A stretch of DNA of 64,000 bases. Source: Acanthacorydalis orientalis (lineage: Eukaryota; Arthropoda; Insecta; Megaloptera; Corydalidae). The number at the start of each line of letters is the position of its first letter. Position 1 is the stretch's first letter. Positions 12,903 to 24,773 of this stretch are shown one piece after another. Location: the NCBI GenBank assembly GCA_034766995.1, contig CM068322.1:35349439-35413438 (forward strand), read 5' to 3'. A model generated the notes under the pieces. That model was given only the letters and a program-made list of their open reading frames with translations. It was not told the origin of the DNA and did no database searches. The position numbers were made by a program, and so were the translations under genes.

Positions 12903-12925
12903 AAGCAACAATCAAAAATGGTCAG
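12903..12925 (+). repeat. dispersed short repeat, copy 3
   Basis: AGCAACAATCAAAAATG followed by GTCA, matching the copy at 8843-8865. Flanking similarity is weak, so the full element length is unknown. Confidence 0.4.
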
Positions 12926-13849
12926 TGATCGATTATTGTGATAACAATTTTAATTAGAAAAAACCGTATGGTTTTCGAATAAGTGCAAATTAATTTGTGA
13001 CAATGAAATTAGCAACAGTACCGAACAATTTAATTTTAAAATCGCACTTATCTCAATATTTGTTTCATTGTTGCATTCGAATGTAAAAAAAATACCAGTC
13101 TGCAATTTTTTTTCCTCCGACTGTATGCGATAGTCGACCGAAATTTATTTCAGTACAGTTATTAATACCTGTTTTATGTTTTGAAACCAATTTCGAGATT
13201 TTATACGAAATGGCTCGAGAGTTCTGGTAATTTTTTTATATCCGTGCTCGAGTCATAAATTTTTATTAAAATCTATAAAATTATATTTCGATATCGCGCC
13301 GAATCGCCCCAACACCGAAACATTACATTGTGAATTTTAACAGGAAAAATGCCATGCCGGAATTTATTTCAGTTCGAATAATGGAGAAGTGCATGTTTAC
13401 TTTTTAAGTCCACGTACGGGAATTTAATTTACGATTTTCCATTAAACAGGATTTATTAAGTGTTTTAACATTTTGTTTCTCTCTAGCTATCCATTTTTTT
13501 GTATATTCTTTCTTTTTTGTATTCGTTACCGACTTGTTTCATTTCGAACAGATTATTTTCGTTTTAATTAGTTTCATCAGGCGTGAGTCGATATTAGATT
13601 ATGGTCGAGCTTTATGTTCGTTGCGTGTTTAAATATCTCTGAGAAGATTTGAATCGATTCTGTATGAAGTGTGATCTCATTTCTTGCAATGTTCGATTTT
13701 CTTTCAGGTTCTCGATTTCGAACAAATTCATTTTTATATTGATGAGCCGGGTTCTAAAACGGCTCCATAGATGGAACATATTTCTGTTTTATCGTACATG
13801 TATCTTTGTGATTGCAGAAATTATAAATTTCATTGATATCTCTCAGCTG

Positions 13850-14310
13850 ACCTGATTCAACTTGCCATGATCTCACTCGACCTCATCTGATCTACATGAC
13901 TAGATTTGATTTGATTTTTCGAAGATAATTATATTTTATAACCCGACCTGTCCATATCTCACTTAATTTGACTTGAGCTGTCCTGATTTTACCACCTCTG
14001 ATCTAAGCTGACCGAATCTGACCTGATTAGACTATATCTGATAAACCTGGCCCACTTATGACTATTCCTGACTTGATGAAATCCGACTGCATTCAATCTA
14101 ACGTGACCTGACTAGATACGACCTGACCTTTTGAAGATAATTATACTTTCTAACTAGATATGACTTGACCCGACCCGATTATACTCACACACATGACTAG
14201 ACTTGATCAGATATGATTACCGTTCACTGATTTCTTCACTGCAACTAACCAGATGTTGCTTGATTTGACCTGACCTGACCTAATCAGACTTGATCCGAAT
14301 TGATTATACG
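13850..14310. repeat. decayed pentanucleotide repeat (TGACC/TGATC-like)
   Basis: About 460 bases are dominated by variants of TGACC, TGATC and TGACT, with an intact run of the pentamer near 14268-14280. A segment containing GAAGATAATTATA occurs at 13921 and again at 14133, a 212-base offset, which suggests a larger duplication inside the decayed tract. No coding potential. Confidence 0.6.
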
Positions 14311-14687
14311 CAAAATGATTTATTGTAAATTTATACATTCAGAGCGTCACCTTTTGAAAAATCGTCTCCGAATAAACGCCCGGTTATATAACCAACCTAA
14401 ATGCTCATGAATATTCATCATAGATTGTTTAAATTTGAAGTTTAATCCACGTCGAATGATCAAATAATGAAATTAACATAGCGGAGCGCGGCAGGTATCA
14501 AATTATAGTAAAATGTATACTAAAATAATATTTTTCTTCAGTGTAGATTTGGCATTCGGGTTTATAATTTGATGAACTGTCGTTCGTTACTTTTATTATT
14601 TTCATTGCTGTGGATTTATTTTTATTTTTTATTCTTCCATCAGAATCAGCATTCGCGTTTTCAAATTTTGACTACGGAGTTAGTTGT

Positions 14688-14819
<132 letters not shown>

Positions 14820-16364
14820 TTAAAACAACTATTGAATATAATTTCGGCTCAATTATAAAAATCGATTATTTACACATTCCTCGAGTACATGTAAACTTTT
14901 TAATATCTCGATCAAGTGTTTCAGATTGCTTTAAATAACTCTTCAATCGAATTTAATCGGTGTTATTGCATACGTTATCCCGGTCATATTTGTACATGTA
15001 TTAGGTTTATTTTCTGGGACCTTATGTGCAAAGACCCAACGAATGTCCGGCTATATAAATATTTGAACACGTCATCATTTGAAATAATGTAACAAACGTT
15101 GCTGATTCTATTTTCATTTGAAAAGTGATGCAGTGGCATCGACATGTTTTCATATTTCCCATCTTTGATCAAAAAAATGTCCGACGAATCTAATCTGCAT
15201 GCATTTTAAGAATATATTTATCTACATATGCCTGTATGTACATGCGTACCCCGGTATACCGACTTGTCTGTTTTTGAGAATTGTTTTTAATGATTCCTTT
15301 TCTCGTTCGTAGAATCTTCTGCGATTCTTCGATTCGAGAACATTTTCAATATGTTTTTAACAGAAAATATCGAGACCTGTATGCCTGTGTCGATAGTGTA
15401 TATAGTTTATCGAGTGGAGTGTACAAACTTTGATCAGGGTTCAAAATATCTGAGTGTATTTAATGAGAATATGGTCGATTCGAATGATTGTAAATATTGA
15501 AATTTAATTTCAATGGTGTTTGATTTGAACACGTTACGAATCTGATGTAGTGAAAATTTGGACTTGTCTTAAATATTTCGTCACTGAAAATCATTCTAAA
15601 GATATTAACGTTGCTCACGAGCTCTTAAGACATATATTGCTTTATAAATATTGTTATAGTTTGTAAAAAAATTTAAAATAAAATTATTGCTTCGTGTGGA
15701 TAACAAGAGGGAATGATTCTTGTTTTCGTTTGTGAAGATATGTTTTAATTTTTTTAAAAACAAATGATTAAAATGAAACGAGGCGTTAATGTTTTATCCT
15801 TTGTTTTTTGAATTTTCAATCCATTATGTTCGGACTTTAGGGTTAAATTGATTTTGTTTTGTGTAATGTGGTGGTTTCGTATGTGAGTGGCTTTATTTTA
15901 CATGTCAATATCTCGATAAATATTTTAATATGTTGAATTTGTTGAAATAAGTCTGTTTTTCTGATGGTCGTCGGTTTGTTTGTCGGTTTAAGACAGCGCG
16001 TTCGGTATCTTCAATTGTTGCGATTATTGCGGTTCGTTTGTGATGTGTGTCGTGAGCCGGTAGACCGGGGTAGACCGTGCACAATCATCTCTGCTCATTG
16101 CTTCTTAAATCACTGGTTAAAACATCTTACGCGTCAGCAAATCGTCCGCCTTTCAAGCTTAGAGTAAACAAAATATCCCACCTAACAAATACTTAGTAAC
16201 AATATATTTCTAAAATTATCAATAATATGAATAGTTAGTTATCTATATCAAATATTGACCTATTTAGTTTTAAATCTCTATAGAAAATGAATTACAAAAA
16301 TGTGGAAAAATCACATTGATTTCGTTATTTTACTCCTCTATGATCCTGTTCGGGAGCCTCCGTC

Positions 16365-19300
16365 TCAACCGAGCACCCTGCTGAAGAAGTACGGATAGTA
16401 CGAACGGTGCGGTGACCGTGTGAGCAGGCGACCCCGGTTCGGTCTCGGCGGCATTTCGGAATTGAACTCGACGGCGTCGTCTTTCATCTCGTCGTCCGGC
16501 CGTGCTTCGTCCTCGCTCGAGTCGCGCTTGTCCTCGACGTCGTTCAGAGCGGTCGCGTCGGCCATCTGTCGTAACGGCGTCGGAAGAAAGTCTTTCTTGA
16601 TGTTGTCCTCCTGCGACCTCTGCGCGGCGATCTCTTGCTCGCGTATCTTCTCCGGCACGACGACCTTCGTCGGTCTGCGGATGATGAACCCCTCGCTGAC
16701 CGTCGGCAGCATTTCGCTGTTGTTGTTGACGCCCTTTGTCGCGTTGACGTTCAGATCGGCGAGTTTCGGATCGATGACGATGATGTCTTGCACGGTCGTG
16801 TCGTTGCTGAACTCGGTGAACGTCTCGTTGAACGCCGTTATCTTGACAGGCCGCACGCTCTCGACGTTCTGCAATTTAAGGTTCTCGCCGTCTTTCTTCA
16901 CGCTCGACGTGAACACGTGCCTCTTCACGTTCGTCGTCGGCTTCTTGTTCACTTTCGTCGTGATGAACAGCTTCGACGGGATCGGGCTCTTCGACTTCTG
17001 ATCGATGATGTTGATCTCGATGATCTTGTGCTCGTAGTCCCGGTCGCCGATCGTGAACGAGTCGTCGAGCTCGAGGAATTTACCGGTCGCGTTCTTCTTC
17101 TTCGTCGCCGTGTAGTCTGTGTCGAGCTCGACTAGTTTAACATTATCCGCGACCGAGCCGCTCGCCTCCGTGCTCTTCTCCGTCTCTTTCGGCGCGTCCG
17201 TCGCGCGCGGCGTCGACGCGACGGCCGGAAGATCGTGCGCGGCCGTTTTTTTCATCTCGTCTTTCGTCCGCCGTTCGTTTTCCTCCGATTCGTGCTGACC
17301 GATCGCCGCCGCCGTGCTCGTCACGCTCGAAACTGTCGACACGGACGCCGCTGACGTTTCGCTCCCGCCGTTCGAGTCGGCCATCGTGTCGTTCAGATCG
17401 ATATCGAAATGTGTTCCGTTCTCGCCGCCCGAACCGAACAATTGTCCCTGATTGATGGCACTTGGAAACTCGGGCGCTGAGTTTGCATATCTTTGAAGTT
17501 GTTCGGAGTTCGGCGTGAAGCTGTCTGTCATATCTGGCGATGGGGTGCTATCGATCGCCGCGGCCGCAGCCGCAGCCGCCGCGCCCTCGTGATTACTCTG
17601 CAAAGTGCTCGGCACGTTATTCATATAGCCCGATGGAACGTTCGAGATGTGACCCGAGTCGCTCGGGCGTACGCCGTCGCTATTCGACGCCGCCGACGTC
17701 GCGTCGACCGACGACACGACCTGATCCATTTGCGGTATCTCTACGCGGTCCGGACTCGACACGATGTTCTGCTTGACGTTCGAGTCTAATTTCTGCATGA
17801 TTTCCGGATCCTCGCCGAACAACGGGTTAATTGTGTCTCGCCGTATTTCCTCATCGACCGGGTCGGACACGACGAACCCGTCGGTGATCCTCACTGGCGG
17901 TCTCGTGCTCGTCCACACCCTCTCTTCGCTCGTCCTATTCGACGACGGATACTGTTCGAAAGGAACGTCCGGCACTCGGTCGAAACTCGAACGGGTCGCA
18001 TCGACCGAGCCCATCGTCGTGCTCGACGTCAGCACGGCGAGCGTTGCCGGCAAGTCGGTGTGTTCGGTTTCGCGTCGGTGTCTTGTCGGGACGTCGTAGT
18101 TGTCCGTGTCGACCGTGTTCGAGTTCAGCCACGGCTTCGTCGACTCAGTCAGAATGCTGTTGCTTGTCACGTCGCCGCCGATGTCGAACGACGAACTGCT
18201 GATCGAATCGGTTTCTGTTGTGCCCGTCGCACTGTTCGGCGATTTCGACACGCCCTTCTCGTCGAAATCCTCCGGGGATATGCCGCACGAGAGCTGACGG
18301 ATCATGTCCTCGCGGTCCTGTAACAGATCAAGAAATTGTTCTTTTCACTTTACATGTTATGTCAATGAATTAGGCATACTGCCGTAAATAAGAAAAATAT
18401 TAAAAAATACATATTAATCTTGAAGACAACGCACGCGCTCGCAAAAATTCTGAATCACCCCGTCCGTACAGTCCAGATCTACCCACCGGCGATGTTTATT
18501 TGTTCTCTAGTTTGAAGAAAGAGTTATTTGGGAAGAAATTCAAAGATGACGAAGAGGTCAAGGCATAAATTTCGGCCAATTTCGGATCGAAAAACAGAAA
18601 TTATTTTTATGAGTGTTTAAAAAACTTATCGATAGATCTGAGAAGTGTATTAGAGTCGAGGGAAAATATATCGGAAGAAAATGATGTGCGTGCTCGCCAC
18701 GCGTAACTTCTGTAAGGTGTAAGTGTGGTGGAAAACGAATGGTATTATAAGTGAAGGAGTAGAACAGCCCGATTATGCGTGGCCCGAACGACTTATTGGA
18801 GATAACAACAAATTGTTTCTATTCAGCAGTGTTCATTTGTTAATAATTCAACTAACACGGTTCAGCAATAGCAGGGCGAGAAGGTGAAACGAAATAGTGA
18901 AACGGGCCATCCTTAATCTACTACTTTCACCCTCGATCAGTGTCGTGCGCAGAACAGATGCTCTATAGACATCCGTTTCATTTTTCGTTCCGCTTTGATT
19001 TCTATGAGGCACCGTCGTGCCCTAAGACGTTTCGCTTCAATTAAAAAAAATACCTCATTTCTACAAATTAACGTTTCATTCATCGATTCTTTTTCTTTTT
19101 TCCGAATAAAAATGCTCAGTAATCGATAACTGTATGTGGTTTATGTGGATTTCGATGGCACGGCCCGAATTCTTTTTATAAAATGAATTCTTTTCACACA
19201 TCGCGAACCATAACTGTTCAAAAACGTCCAACGAATCATGATTGATTGTCGTTTATACGCATTTCGATCATGATTCCAGTTGTCAGAGCGTCAGAGCATG

Positions 19301-21214
19301 AAACATTCACTGGCCGCACAAAAATTTACTCGTCTGTTAATGAAAACAGAATGAACGAATTGGCAACTATTGTTATATTTAAATTTCAGTATGACAGTTT
19401 TAAAAGGAAACAAAGTTTAACATTTATTCAAGCGCGCGTGTGTGTGTGTGTGTGTGTGAACGAACGAGTATTTGAATGCAATTTCGCGACATACATTCGC
19501 ACGTCTTTCATATAAATCATTTGCAGATGTTCTATAGTCTTTAACGAGCGTCACGCTCGTATGATTTATGGATCGTGAATAAGTGCAGGATGTTCTCTTG
19601 TGTAGGTCTCATTAATATTTGATAATTATAATATATATATGTATGTATGTATACATACGAGGGTGGTCTGAAGAGTGTATATATATATATATGTGTGTGT
19701 GCATGTATGCATGTTATTATATTATAATATATGTGTACAATGTACACACGCACATGTTTTGTACATAAGTGGCTGTTTGTGTACTTTGCACGCATGTGTG
19801 TGTGCGTGTGCTTGCGTTCACGATACAGAAATTCATTAAAACTTTCAAAGACCCCCGGTCGACTTTCGTCTTATCTGCAGGATAAGACGTATAATTCCGA
19901 TAAAGCGTCGAGTCCGTGTGCGTCGTCGCCCAAGATCGAGCGGCGCTTCACCCCCGGCCCCTGCCCGATAAGCGAAGCATCATCGTGATACATTGTACAT
20001 CAGATAGTTTCGGTGCTAAGTGACAAGTAGATACATGTCCGGCACTGATTCCACAACAACCGCGCGATAAATCACGTCGACCCTTCTCTATTCCCAGTCC
20101 GTTCTCGTCCCACGGGCCGGAAATACCCGAGAGATGCGGAATTTCCTATTCCGGTCCTAAAAACGTCGATATCGCCAAACAACCAGTTGTTGATATATTT
20201 GCGCGCGGTGGCTGCGTCTGAGGAGAGCAGTTTCGCCTCCGAAACGTCGCACCGGCCCGCGTTGGTGTCTGTGCCGCGTATTTGAACAGCGGCGTCGAAA
20301 TGGTTGCGTATTTGTCGAGTCGTTCGATCGAATTTGTTTATTTTGCGCGATCGGCGGATTTTTTTTCGGAAAAAAACCGCTCCTCCTCAAAGGGACGAAT
20401 CCCTTTGACAAATATATTTCGCTTCGTACAGGAAATTTCGAATCGCATAACGCATACACGGATACATATTTATGGCCCGATTGTGTGCACGTGCGTATAA
20501 AGATTTGAAAAATCAAACTCGGATAAAATGTATACTCGACGTAGACGTCCCTTTGACGGTTTAATAGAACGTCGTGCAAGTTTTTTCATCATTCTGCGAA
20601 AATAAATTGCGCTTTTATTTATTTATTTCTTCGCTATCGACGCGTAGTGCTGCACTCCACGTTTCAAGGTAATTGTTCCCGGGTGAAAGGCGGCACGGTT
20701 CATAAAAAAAAAACAGCTCCAGTCGTTCTCAATCGTGCATTCTCTCTCTGCGCGATTCAGAAAATGACACTTGTCTGTCATAAACGTTTCTTTAAACACA
20801 TGTGTATCTGTTTTTTGCCGGATTTCGGAAAATCCTATAACTTGACATAACTGATTGTTTATGATCCTATAAACAATCAGTCAATCTAAACAGATAGATG
20901 TTTGCGATTTAGGGGTGTGTCGATACGAAATTCGAATTTATTGATTTTGAAATAATTAGAAAGAGACCAACGCATAGATGGGATAAGAATATAAGAAAAT
21001 TTACCGGAAATTTATGGAGAAGACAGGTCGTCAGAATCGTTCAAACTGGCAAGTTTTGGAATAGATTTTTATCCAGCAGTGGATCGAAACAGACTGTTGA
21101 TAATAATTATATGTCTTTATATGTAGAGAAAATCAAAATTATCCACAAAAACTTTATAAAGCAGTACATTGCAAAAAAATAATCTATTTGCCAGAATGTT
21201 TATATAGACATACT

Positions 21215-21265
<51 letters not shown>

Positions 21266-21505
21266 AAATTCATGATGTCAATTTATTTATTTGATATATT
21301 TATTTTTTCATTCGGTTACATGTGTATGCTTATAATTGATAAGTGGAGTTTTTTTTCCAAAAAACGGCGTTTGACTTACTTTTTTATCATAGTTATCAAA
21401 TTACCCTCGTGTATGCGATACGAGAAAAGTGAATCGGGGGAATGAGCGAAGCGAGGCGAGGCGGAGACCACCGTGGGTCAGGGAGCTTAGTGATCAGAGA
21501 ATCCT

Positions 21506-21560
<55 letters not shown>

Positions 21561-21868
21561 CTACCAATTCTCACCTATGGAATTAAATCATGGGTTCTTG
21601 ATGCCAAAATAATGCAACGACTTAAGGCAACGCAGACAAGTATGGTGAGATGTATGTTGGGATTCATAAAAAGAGATAACAAGAGAAATTATTGACTGAG
21701 TATGAAAAACTTTAAAAAGACCTGCAAGAAATCCAATGAACAAATGGGATATGTACATGTAAAAAAAATACTGGAAATGTGTGGAAAAGAGAAGCATTGA
21801 ATCTTTTGAATTGGAAAGTTTGGGAAGAGGCGTTCATCCAGTAGTGAGTCGAAATAGACTGCTGCTGC

Positions 21869-21908
<40 letters not shown>

Positions 21909-22237
21909 ACAGATATATCAGGATGATGTATTCCAGAATGTTTTCGTTGTTAACGAGATACACGGTACGTACAATAAACAATAATACAATAATCTGTTTA
22001 TCTACTGTGTCAGAGGCGATGTAGGTACATAATAGGATTTTCGTATAAGCTTTATAAATTCCATGTCAAATTAAAAACATCAACTCACCGCTTTTCCTTT
22101 ACAAACAATGCTCTTGGTGCCGCCCAGTCCACAGTCCGATGTCAACTCGACGGCCGCCTGTTCAGGCAGATACAGTACGGTCAGCGACGGCAGCGACGTC
22201 AACATACATCCGTCTTGTTGACTGGCCCATGTTGGCA
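16365..22237 (-). CDS. unrecognised, probably secreted protein; last two exons
   Basis: Read on the minus strand, an exon at 22237-22089 (2 bases of a split codon plus 49 codons, donor GTGAGT) joins in phase 0 to a long exon at 18317-16365 (650 codons plus TGA), across a 3.77 kb intron. The upstream acceptor is TTTCAG and phase 1, so at least one earlier exon exists outside what I can identify. The first exon reads WASQQDGCMLTSLPSLTVLY and then SDCGLGGTKSIVCKGKA; the second opens DREDMIRQLSCGISPEDFDE. Four Cys fall within the first ~60 visible residues and I see none in the rest. The remaining ~600 residues are rich in Ser, Thr, Asp and Glu, with a nine-Ala run, eight or more N-glycosylation sequons (such as NGT, NDT, NAT, NET) and a more beta-like stretch (HKIIEINIIDQ). 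It ends SYYPYFFSRVLG. There is no membrane segment. I do not recognise the family. Sequons, clustered Cys and the disordered tail suggest an extracellular protein, but no signal peptide is seen. Confidence 0.7.
19432..19458. repeat. (GC)n-(TG)n microsatellite
   Basis: A short GCGCGC block followed by ten or so TG units. Confidence 0.85.
19622..19735. repeat. TA/TG/ATGT simple-repeat patch with a mariner-end-like motif
   Basis: Short (TA)n, (ATGT)n and (TG)n runs surround TACGAGGGTGGTCTGAAGAG at 19656-19675, which resembles the terminal inverted repeat of mariner elements. No partner end or transposase lies nearby, so it is at most a lone end. Confidence 0.45.
19881..19988 (+). CDS. possible terminal exon on the plus strand, unassigned
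   Basis: An acceptor-like CTTATCTGCAG at 19870-19880 is followed by 35 open codons and TGA. The reading frame begins DKTYNSDKASSPCASSPK and ends CPISEASS. Its codon choice (GCG, TCG, CCG, CGG, GGC) is like the real exons here and unlike the AT-rich surroundings. I cannot find an upstream exon to join, and it lies opposite the intron of the minus-strand gene. It may be a chance CpG-rich patch. I do not recognise the protein. Confidence 0.3.
   Translation, partial: DKTYNSDKASSPCASSPKIERRFTPGPCPISEASS
20387..20408. repeat. 9-bp perfect hairpin with 4-base loop
   Basis: TCAAAGGGA, loop CGAA, TCCCTTTGA, inside a CpG-rich patch (about 20170-20580) without a gene. A related CCCTTTGAC recurs near 20551. 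Confidence 0.5.
20850..20881. repeat. 13-bp perfect hairpin with 6-base loop
   Basis: ACTGATTGTTTAT (20850-20862) and its exact complement ATAAACAATCAGT (20869-20881) flank GATCCT. Confidence 0.7.
20961..21109 (+). mobile_element. RTE-type non-LTR retrotransposon, 3' end fragment
   Basis: Translation gives KRPTHRWDKNIRKFTGNLWR and, after a frameshift, NRSNWQVLE, an in-frame stop, then IFIQQWIETDC and a stop. This is the C-terminal signature of RTE-type reverse transcriptases, whose last residues are typically EAFIQQW followed by a few codons and the stop. It is 5'-truncated, frameshifted and dead. It ends in a TAATAATTA tail. Confidence 0.7.
21218..21267. repeat. (TA)n microsatellite
   Basis: About 50 bases with one internal TTT interruption. 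Confidence 0.95.
21508..21556. repeat. (TA)n microsatellite at the 5' edge of an RTE fragment
   Basis: Uninterrupted TA that runs straight into the retrotransposon fragment beginning at 21555. Confidence 0.95.
21555..21869 (+). mobile_element. RTE-type non-LTR retrotransposon, 3' fragment with internal deletion
   Basis: The open frame IILPILTYGIKSWVLDAKIM continues to QTSMVRCMLGFIKRDN and then a stop. This matches the late reverse-transcriptase segment of RTE-type elements. Further on, KVWEEAFIQ followed by two stops matches the usual C-terminus. The intervening protein is shortened and frameshifted. Both ends of the fragment touch (TA)n runs. Confidence 0.75.
21866..21909. repeat. (TA)n-(TG)n microsatellite at the RTE 3' end
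   Basis: Begins within two bases of the RTE-type C-terminal coding remnant, where the element's simple-repeat tail would be expected. Confidence 0.9.
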
Positions 22238-22273
22238 CTGAAACACATCATTCATTCATTCGTTTGTCCGTTA

Positions 22274-22310
22274 CACACGCACGCACGCACGCATACACGC
22301 GCGCACGTGA
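22274..22310. repeat. (CACG)n-type simple repeat
   Basis: ACACGCACGCACGCACG followed by alternating purine-pyrimidine CACGCGCGCACGTG. It sits about 40 bases upstream (in gene orientation) of the first visible exon of the minus-strand gene. Confidence 0.8.
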
Positions 22311-22684
22311 TGAAATACGTGCGTGCGCGTATAAAGAGTGTCGAGGCAGGCAGTGCAGGAGGAGAACGACGGATGTCTAACCCTTTCTGTATCGAACGAA
22401 TTGGAATTCAAAAATAGGACAGTGCGGTTTTCATCCTGCAGAATGATAACATGTCGGAGGGCATGAAATCTGAATGATTTTTTTTATATAAAAATGTAAA
22501 CTTTAGAACAGTTTTACTTTTTAATTTCTGACTAACAAGTCCTGCGAGGTGAAGGATGCATCATTAATCAATATCAGTTTTTGTCTGTGGGGTTTGAAAG
22601 TCTTGTCAGTACTAAAACGGTTAATGTGTGCTAAATGGCATACATGCTATATTATTATAATTGTTGAGCTTTTCTTTTAGAGCT

Positions 22685-23030
22685 TTAAGTTACAATACAA
22701 TTTGGCAATATAGCTAAATTCACTTTGATGAATGAATTTTTCAGTTCGGTTTTTGATACAGCTCTTCGTTCCAGTGGTCCAATATTGTTACATAATAGGC
22801 TCCTGTTATCGTTTTTCCTTTCGTTAAGTAGTCGACCAGAATGATTCTTTGCGAATTCCAAAAAAACAGTGGTCAGCACCTTTCTAGTCGACATAACGGT
22901 CTTCGCCTTCTTCGGCGCACTTTCACCAGTCGTTGTCCGCTGCTTTGACTGCTGCTTCGACTCAGGTGTGTAGTAATGGATACATGTTTCATCCACTATA
23001 ACGAATCGACGCAAAAACGCCTACTCATTT
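22685..23030 (-). pseudogene. mariner transposase fragment (central part)
   Basis: Minus-strand translation gives RRFVIVDETCIHYYTPESKQ and then GESAPKKAKTVMSTRKVLTT, which includes the first catalytic aspartate region (VDE) of mariner transposases. A frameshift after FLEFAK shifts the continuation LVDYLTKGKTITGAYY into another frame, followed by a premature stop. No second or third catalytic aspartate block (HQDNAPAH, PYSPDLAPSDY) follows. This is a dead fragment. Confidence 0.8.
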
Positions 23031-23351
23031 TTTCATTTTTACGGTAACTGCTACAATGTTCGCTTCAAACATCTGTAGAACGCGAACGACGCGTCGCCTC
23101 TGGTTGAAATTTCGTTTATGCTAGTTTGAAAAGTGACACTTGATAGCCGTGACGTTATCAGATGAATGGTGATGCCACATCGTAAAAATTTACCAAACGT
23201 ATCAAACGACCCACGTGTATTACGAATAAATGTATTGAATGAAATGTCTCAATCAACTTCTCGTGCTTATATTAAATTTTTAAAATGTCGACGTAAAAAT
23301 AAACCGTTTTGTGACATTTGTACTTCTTTAATCTTCCTTCTCTTCCTTTTG

Positions 23352-23353
<2 letters not shown>

Positions 23354-23396
<43 letters not shown>
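23354..23396. repeat. (TC)n-(TA)n compound microsatellite
   Basis: About 20 bases of TC pass directly into about 22 bases of TA. Confidence 0.95.
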
Positions 23397-24708
23397 CATC
23401 TCCTATAAATAATCGAGATTCTTATGCGTCACAGACTGGTTCGAATTGTTAATTAATATTTATCATATTTGTCAATCGATTAATCGATTTAGCTAATCGT
23501 TTCATAAAAATAAAACACATTATCTATTTAAAAGAAACTAACGTGTACCTGTTTTATGTACTGCTCTTAATGCGGAATAAAGACAACGTTATTAAACGAA
23601 TTTATATGGCAATATATTCGAAACCGGATACTCAAGGAACACCAGGTGTTTCTTAGGAAGTCGATTTCGAGCATATTGACTAATAAATTCGTTTAACGAT
23701 ATTGTTTTGGCATGCTGATACCATTCAGAGGGTCGACTTTGAACGTACTGTCATATAAATTCATTTGAAAACGTCTCGTCTCTCGTATGATCGAATCGGG
23801 CTCTAATGATTCGTTCTATGCGAAGTACTTTCTATATTTATGAAATTATTTTAAGTGTTCGATGCTGTTTAGAATCGTAGATGATTTTTGAAAACACTAA
23901 ATAAGTATTTTATCGGCTCGATAAATGAAAACAGTTCCGCAAACGTACTTGTTCTCTGTGTTAAGATTATTTTTTGAAAATCAATCTGTTATCTGTCATC
24001 AAATATTTTCTTTTTAAAAAATGTAATAATGAATACTGAATATAACCTGTTTTAGGCAGTACACTGGCGATATGGGTTCATATAAAAAATAAATAGCTTC
24101 ATTTTTTCGAATTTCTCATAGTTGAATTTAGTTTATTCTTGACGGATTCAACCAATGATGTATTTATTTATTGAAACACTTCTTACAAATATCAAATATT
24201 TTGTTGAAAGTTTTAAAATAGATTTTGCTTTTAAATAAAACTGATTTCAAGTGAATTATTGCAACAATTACAAAAGCTACGATAATAAGCAAAAATGTCG
24301 AATCTGTACTAATCGAACTGTACCCGATCCACTATAATATTTAAACACGAAACGTGTCGCCGCCTCGCACCGAAACTGAAACATCCACGGGTATCGCGAC
24401 GCGCAACGACGAAGGAATCGTCGCGTGCGAATCGAACCGAGTACGGCCCTTTTCAGTTCGCATCAAAATGTTGTTAGACGTGTAAAGATCGAGATAAATC
24501 TTCGTCATACGTGTCATCAGAATTCGTTCAGACGTCTTAAGCGCTAAATAACGTTCGTCTTTTTTTTCGGTCGACAGCGAGAGACCTTTTTCCCATTTAA
24601 AAATTTATAGCAGTACAGGAGTAATTTTCGCACAATAAATAAATCGCACGCGTGAATTTTTCATACACGACCTCGCAGTGACGTCATTCATATACATACA
24701 CACTCAAC

Positions 24709-24725
24709 TCTCTCTCTCTCTATGT

Positions 24726-24767
<42 letters not shown>
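24709..24767. repeat. (TC)n-(TA)n compound microsatellite next to a mariner end
   Basis: A short TC run is followed by about 38 bases of TA, which ends a few bases before the terminal-repeat-like sequence of the mariner fragment at 24774. Confidence 0.95.
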
Positions 24768-24769
<2 letters not shown>

Positions 24770-24773
24770 TATA

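Larger units (their letters stand above)
18318..22088 (-). other. 3.77 kb intron of the minus-strand gene
   Basis: Inferred intron between the two minus-strand exons. It holds microsatellites, two small perfect hairpins, two RTE-type 3' fragments, a single mariner-end-like motif and one exon-like patch on the opposite strand, each listed separately. The DNA at 18430-19240 shows nothing recognisable. Confidence 0.55.

Noticed and set aside
16420..18323. Plus-strand open frames of 65-193 codons opposite the long minus-strand exon
   Set aside because: Antisense shadows of a CpG-rich exon; the minus frame alone is open throughout and has matching splice sites.
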